Assembly (NCBI GenBank): GCA_003650255.1
Contig: QMOP01000002.1
Coordinates: 1 to 27,765, forward strand
Length of the DNA: 27,765 bases
Source of the DNA: Caldisericota bacterium
Lineage (GTDB): Bacteria; CG03; B21-G15
Direction of reading: 5' to 3'
Under the pieces are notes generated by a model. The model saw only the letters and a list, made by a program, of their open reading frames with translations, had not been told where the DNA came from and made no database searches. Below are positions 27,401 through 27,765 of the stretch, one piece after another. Every line of letters begins with the position of its first letter. Positions within the stretch are counted from its first letter, which is position 1. A program made the translations under genes and the position numbers.

Positions 27401-27765
27401 GGTCAAGCCCAGGAGCAGGAGTTGTGATTGTGGAAGATGGATAAGAGATGTCATAAACAAATGTAAAGGAAGAACTTACAACCTCTTGATTATTTGCAGA
27501 ATCAATTGCCCATGCCCAGATATGATACACTTTATTACTGTCGAATGCCCCTGAAATTGAAGTATATGTCCAGGATGAGGACCATATATCAGGAAGCAGG
27601 GTTGTGTCATTAATCGTCCACGATGAACCTGTCCAGTAATACCCATCCTCCCTTTGAAGTTTAAGATAAACATTATTAACTCCTGCATTCCATTCTGGAA
27701 GTGATGGAAAATCATTCACTGTTCCGTATATTTTTGAAAGTTCTTTATAATGAGCATTTGCCACC
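1..27765 (-). CDS. Giant multidomain Ig-like repeat protein, internal fragment (both ends outside the window)
   Basis: One frame on the minus strand reads through all 9,254 codons (positions 27764 to 3) without a stop that I could find, and the protein stays coherent throughout, so I see no frameshift. Start and stop lie outside. In order it contains 42 complete Ig-like YW-x-G-xx-W domains (residues about 105-5163), one filamin-like domain (5164-5285), 17 PGE/TGK domains (5286-7292), seven filamin/Big_1-like domains (7293-8199) and six QG/W-T-G domains (8200 to the edge). The composition is rich in Thr, Ser, Asp, Gly, Tyr and Trp and poor in Cys, as expected of secreted beta-sandwich arrays. 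No signal peptide, transmembrane segment, sortase motif, SLH domain or enzyme motif is visible in this part. A cell-surface or secreted stalk/adhesin role is inferred from architecture only. Similar giant proteins are known in Candidatus Omnitrophota and other uncultured bacteria. The exact function is unknown. Confidence 0.96.
237..272 (-). other. Calcium-binding-like loop in D6
   Basis: The codons read D-I-D-G-D-G-V-L-T-D-Y-D. Asp at positions 1, 3, 5 and 12 with Gly at 6 is the spacing of a canonical calcium loop; position 12 is usually Glu. No metal binding is shown; this is a motif match. Confidence 0.6.
471..955 (-). repeat. D5: QG/W-T-G domain
   Basis: About 162 residues: VFQGTEYVG (Gln codon at 891), VPWQSISMVRVG, LVRLYRDAEVPGQEG, STGTFSDASC, YFIVFDFADGA and FYPFETK. 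The hairpin between R-YRD and SYGADTLIS is G/P-rich and lacks the D-x-D-x-D-G loop. It ends in a linker rich in Pro and Thr, EVTPTDLG. Confidence 0.74.
956..1449 (-). repeat. D4: QG/W-T-G domain with calcium-like loop
   Basis: About 165 residues. QLNQKDV (second Gln codon at 1389) replaces the usual T-QG. Then come AIWQGIIFDQIG, AVKIWYDINNDGIFSALED (loop at 1218-1256), GSSTFKGGQVVFNF, YFLTLDIADTAEPG and the end SYPYQSD. The D-I-N-N-D-G-x-x-x-x-x-E spacing fits an EF-hand/dockerin-style calcium loop, although the surrounding fold is beta rather than helical. Confidence 0.74.
1218..1256 (-). other. Calcium-binding-like loop in D4
   Basis: The codons read D-I-N-N-D-G-I-F-S-A-L-E-D. Asp 1, Asn 3, Asp 5, Gly 6 and Glu 12 match the canonical 12-residue loop. 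It occupies the same place in the domain as the D6 loop, between the R/V-K-I strand and the L-I-x-S strand. Confidence 0.6.
1450..2003 (-). repeat. D3: QG/W-T-G domain
   Basis: About 185 residues with AVTQGQKNV (Gln codon at 1953), VWWTGVKVDKIG, DAVKVWYYV, then a Thr/Asn-rich loop in place of the calcium-like hairpin, SSSCFIQF, YLITYDIDPFA and a YF-V-x-D end before NFPFRSG. The loop substitution is the main difference from D4 and D6. Confidence 0.72.
2004..2615 (-). repeat. D2: QG/W-T-G domain with Asp/Asn loop
   Basis: About 204 residues, the longest D copy. It has YYQGAAKLG (Gln codon at 2562), a VPWTKITL strand, V-RIYKD, SSGQETF, YFVAFNI and, near its end, DYNWNGKQDEGE (2055-2090), which looks like a calcium-binding loop. 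The copy is long because an insert of about 20 residues, GWKDEEGN and on, splits the second half of the sheet. Confidence 0.72.
2055..2090 (-). other. Calcium-binding-like loop near the end of D2
   Basis: The codons read D-Y-N-W-N-G-K-Q-D-E-G-E. Asp 1, Asn 3, Asn 5, Gly 6, Asp 9 and Glu 12 fit the loop pattern. Unlike the D4 and D6 loops it lies at the domain end rather than in the central hairpin, so it may have a separate origin. Confidence 0.5.
2616..3164 (-). repeat. D1: QG/W-T-G domain
   Basis: About 183 residues. It carries VYQGAVNKL (Gln codon at 3078), then L-x-LW, QWTGVRIDLKG, a V-RVWKDGDADAKFD hairpin, ASGTF, V-x-LNF, and Y-F-I-T-IDM ending in a proline/threonine-rich linker. The pattern (QG, W-T-x-I/V, a D-x-D hairpin, Y-F-I-x-x-D-I) recurs in all six D domains. 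It resembles the beta-sandwich repeats found before BNR-type domains in some bacterial surface proteins, but I cannot name the family. The Asp-rich hairpin is weaker than in D2, D4 and D6. Confidence 0.72.
3165..3609 (-). repeat. C7: filamin/Big_1-like domain with insert, last of block C
   Basis: About 148 residues, longer than its relatives. An insert of about 35 residues follows ITVKAIDAYG and contains an NVCTG loop like that of C1, two Cys residues and a second VTVVDKS strand. It ends ITVYDVDNPDIYGES before the first D domain. The extra length could reflect a lineage-specific loop. The two Cys residues may pair, which is speculation. Confidence 0.68.
3610..3965 (-). repeat. C6: filamin/Big_1-like domain
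   Basis: About 119 residues: IVFITPE opening, VVAG, LTVELQDKYGN, IVLALQGDSPEDDFS, ITISSGSS-x-G-x-FYYGD, AGTHIIEV and a V-PAD end. It has the same order of motifs as C4 and C5. Confidence 0.78.
3966..4349 (-). repeat. C5: filamin/Big_1-like domain
   Basis: About 128 residues: LAFINPE opening, LTAG, YIVETQDKFGNP, VRIELFSEPGG-x-YSFS, ISTGHTQARFYYKNT and an AQQYVDIIGG end. This is one of the clearest group members, and it aligns by eye with C6. Confidence 0.78.
4350..4709 (-). repeat. C4: filamin/Big_1-like domain
   Basis: About 120 residues: SFIPP opening, IKAG, FIVRTQDQFGN, EL-x-SDHPAG-x-H-x-F, then ITFSTG-x-C-x-I-x-FKYYDE, and a V-DPA end. It carries the full signature of the group: AG, QDQFGN, S-x-P-x-G and the aromatic YYD strand. 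Confidence 0.75.
4710..5124 (-). repeat. C3: filamin/Big_1-like domain
   Basis: About 138 residues, opening RFNFVGTPETEV-x-AG, then F-x-V-x-R-YDEYSNV and a basic RGRRYRFG stretch, and an MEFYYYDEDS strand before V-NPG. The FYYYDE strand corresponds to the FYY-D strand of C5 and C6, which supports family membership. Confidence 0.68.
5125..5516 (-). repeat. C2: filamin/Big_1-like domain
   Basis: About 130 residues. It opens with GFIVEP, then PAGD-x-I, A-D-QFGNP and a long strand run ending in SSGATGSSANI. The A-x-D-QFGN pattern places it with the filamin/Big_1-like group. It is the most divergent member of the C block, with no clear SF-x-T or AG-x-H signature. Confidence 0.65.
5517..5886 (-). 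repeat. C1: filamin/Big_1-like domain closing block B
   Basis: About 123 residues. It shows VEAG, ITVVARDAYEN, an NVCTG loop, GTVSF-x-T, and YTFTTADKG-x-HTW (about 5628-5665) followed by KAG and VYD. It is much closer to C0, about 6 kb away, than to C2-C7 beside it. Together C0 and C1 bracket the PGE array. Confidence 0.78.
5887..11909 (-). repeat. Block B: 17 tandem PGE/TGK domains
   Basis: Each unit opens L-x-V-L-x-PGE-x-x-x-PG-x-x-TGK-x-G-x-P-x-x-Q-x-AG, then a V-x-V-x-A-x-D-x-YWN strand, T-x-DP-x-D-x-x-P, a short loop with NGT or NGS, and V-T-x-x-TAG-x-Q-x-V. The first Pro codons start at 11886, 11541, 11202, 10851, 10500, 10122, 9783, 9426, 9078, 8736, 8388, 8010, 7650, 7278, 6927, 6567 and 6222. 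The mean period is 354 bp (118 residues, range 339-378 bp). The 9426 copy has PNE instead of PGE. I read these as Ig-like beta-sandwiches. The signature resembles repeats I know from hypothetical proteins of uncultured bacteria, but I cannot name a family. Periods are close to those of block A, yet the motifs differ, so the two blocks are separate families. Confidence 0.9.
11910..12275 (-). repeat. C0: filamin/Big_1-like domain between blocks A and B
   Basis: About 122 residues joining the end of block A to the first PGE domain. It has an AG opening, a V-x-ARDKYGN strand, GTVKF-T, and a YTFTTSDEG-x-HTF segment (about 12038-12070) followed by F-K-TAG and VYD. The D-x-YGN and AG pattern is typical of bacterial Ig-like group 1 (invasin type) and filamin-like domains; this is family knowledge and I ran no search. 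Its closest relative here is C1, on the far side of block B. Confidence 0.78.
16557..18377 (-). repeat. Superrepeat unit 3 (first half): Ig-like domains 26-30
   Basis: Domains 26-30 continue the ten-domain register of the two preceding units. After domain 30 the register becomes imperfect. Domain 32 is closest to 27 (shared W-x-DATG-x-SPWTY) and 34 to 25 (STSTLP-x-W-x-Y, then TSGR-x-Y). At 36-40 the ten- or twenty-domain matches return: 36 with 16 (TW-x-LV-x-GTTDWSY), 37 with 27 (QINGT), 39 with 29 (S-x-VEFPA) and 40 with 20 (ADIT...TYYYW or TYYW, then DNWA or DNWWA). This suggests domain gains or losses after block duplication. Confidence 0.6.
18378..22046 (-). repeat. Superrepeat unit 2: Ig-like domains 16-25
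   Basis: This is the second ten-domain block (3,669 bp), almost the same length as unit 1. It matches unit 1 in order (see that entry) and the following domains too: 16 and 26 share GTSKD-x-P and TW-x-L-x-x-GTT-x-W. Domains 19 and 29 share the shortened opening and D-x-x-PGV. Similarity is clear in protein but weak in DNA, so the duplication is old. Confidence 0.75.
18714..19091 (-). repeat. Variant Ig-like domain 24 (YLQDDYTW type)
   Basis: This is the partner of domain 14. It has the same YLQDDYTW core (about 18888-18913), SSGATYWE, YRVWVRATD and PAPNVE. The pair anchors the ten-domain superrepeat, because no other domain in the window carries this core. Confidence 0.75.
22047..25709 (-). 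repeat. Superrepeat unit 1: Ig-like domains 6-15
   Basis: Ten consecutive domains (3,663 bp) resemble the next ten in order. Matching pairs with shared unusual features are: 6 and 16 (V-x-N-E after the A/I-D strand), 8 and 18 (YY...G-x-P opening, TW-x-x-GI-x-Y, A-R-x-LDKAGN), 9 and 19 (shortened opening with S-D-V-N, then S-PG, KVYIRI-x-RQD and YxDE), 10 and 20 (YYR opening, AKDNAGN-x-E end), 12 and 22 (YYPN insert), 13 and 23 (DDSNSG...PAGVN), 14 and 24 (YLQDDYTW), and 15 and 25 (SDLTDGHKY versus SDFTSGRIY). The exact phase of the unit is arbitrary; only the ten-domain period is supported. Confidence 0.75.
22410..22781 (-). repeat. Variant Ig-like domain 14 (YLQDDYTW type)
   Basis: In this domain the usual YW-x-G-x-x-W core is replaced by YLQDDYTW, near 22584-22612. 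A SSGATYWE segment, GYRVWVKATD and a PAPNVE end follow. The only close relative in the window is domain 24, ten domains away. It also opens with an N-rich stretch ending in KL-x-x-IYGT. Why this variant lacks the core motif is unknown; a changed loop or binding face is possible. Confidence 0.75.
27453..27765 (-). repeat. Partial Ig-like domain at the N-terminal window edge
   Basis: This unit lacks its first strand because the window ends there. The remainder shows the YYWTG-x-x-W core, a W-x-Y strand and a W-A-x-D-S-A-x-N end before the linker Asp at 27450. It is preceded by more coding sequence, since the frame is still open at position 27764, so block A is longer than the 42 complete units counted here. 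Confidence 0.85.

Larger units (their letters stand above)
12276..27765 (-). repeat. Block A: 42 complete plus one partial Ig-like domains with YW-x-G-xx-W core
   Basis: Each unit runs: linker F-x-Y/F-D-x-T-x-P-x-S, then P-x-x-G, I-x-GT-x-x-D, G-V-x-x-V-x-I, YW-x-G-x-x-W, W-x-x-A, W-x-Y, W-x-S-G-x-x-Y, then A-x-D-x-A-G-N. The linker Asp codons, which I use as boundaries, start at 27450, 27081 (Gln there), 26730, 26376, 26052, 25707, 25377, 25017, 24648, 24321, 23934, 23550, 23184, 22779, 22407, 22044, 21681, 21333, 20973, 20622, 20250, 19854, 19461, 19089, 18711, 18375, 18015, 17658, 17274, 16926, 16554, 16182, 15840, 15468, 15120, 14772, 14445, 14115, 13752, 13353, 12984, 12630, and 12273 (Val, end of block). 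Unit length is 324-405 bp, mean about 361 bp (120 residues). The layout matches bacterial Ig-like repeats of the Big_3/HYR-like kind, which is family knowledge and was not searched. The array continues upstream of the window. Confidence 0.93.

Noticed and set aside
12276..27452. N-G-S/T sequons within the YWNG core as glycosylation sites
   Set aside because: Only a minority of domains (for example 4, 12, 17, 22 and 33) have N-G-S/T; others have T-G, D-G or N-G-x, so the sequon is not the conserved feature.
12276..27765. Regularly spaced repeated DNA words (such as ccagtaata) about every 360 bp, possible CRISPR or DNA-level repeat array
   Set aside because: The spacing is far too long for CRISPR, and the words are codons for the conserved YYW/YW residues. 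The repetition is at protein level.
1..27765. Possible recoding of TGA or frameshifted gene fragments
   Set aside because: Trp is encoded by TGG throughout and I found no in-frame TGA, TAA or TAG; the domains run on in a single frame with no break.
1..27765. RNA genes, promoters, terminators, insertion sequences, origins
   Set aside because: I looked for tRNA- or rRNA-like sequence, transposase frames and hairpin-plus-T-run terminators and saw none; the window is coding throughout.

Overview
The whole window is the inside of a single giant protein-coding gene on the minus strand. The frame whose codons begin (on the + strand) at positions divisible by three has no stop that I could find from 27764 down to 3. 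That is 9,254 codons with neither the start nor the stop codon inside the window. There is no intergenic space, no second gene, no RNA gene and no mobile element. The full protein must exceed 1 MDa.

The translation is almost entirely tandem beta-sandwich-like repeats, in blocks of four kinds. From N- to C-terminus (high to low coordinates): (A) one partial and 42 complete Ig-like domains of about 120 residues with a YW-x-G-xx-W core (27765-12276); (C0) one filamin/Big_1-like domain (12275-11910); (B) 17 domains of about 118 residues, each opening with a PGE...PG...TGK signature (11909-5887); (C1-C7) seven more filamin/Big_1-like domains (5886-3165); (D) six domains of about 180 residues with a V-x-QG start, a W-T-G strand and, in three of them, calcium-loop-like Asp/Gly motifs (3164-1, the last cut by the window edge).

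The A block has a second level of order. Domains ten apart resemble each other more than their neighbours do, giving a superrepeat of about 3.67 kb. This implies that blocks of ten domains were duplicated. The B block is bracketed by two closely similar filamin-like domains, C0 and C1.

The organism cannot be named from this sequence. The DNA is visibly A+T-rich and the standard code fits, since Trp is always TGG and no in-frame TGA was seen. Giant genes with Ig-like arrays are known from uncultured bacterial lineages, notably Candidatus Omnitrophota. I infer a similar candidate-phylum bacterium, with low confidence. The likely role is a very long, secreted or surface-anchored stalk or adhesin. 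No catalytic domain, signal peptide, membrane segment or anchor is visible here; any such element would lie in the parts of the gene outside the window.

Residue numbers below count from the N-terminal edge of the window: residue 1 is the codon at 27764-27762 and residue 9,254 is the codon at 5-3.
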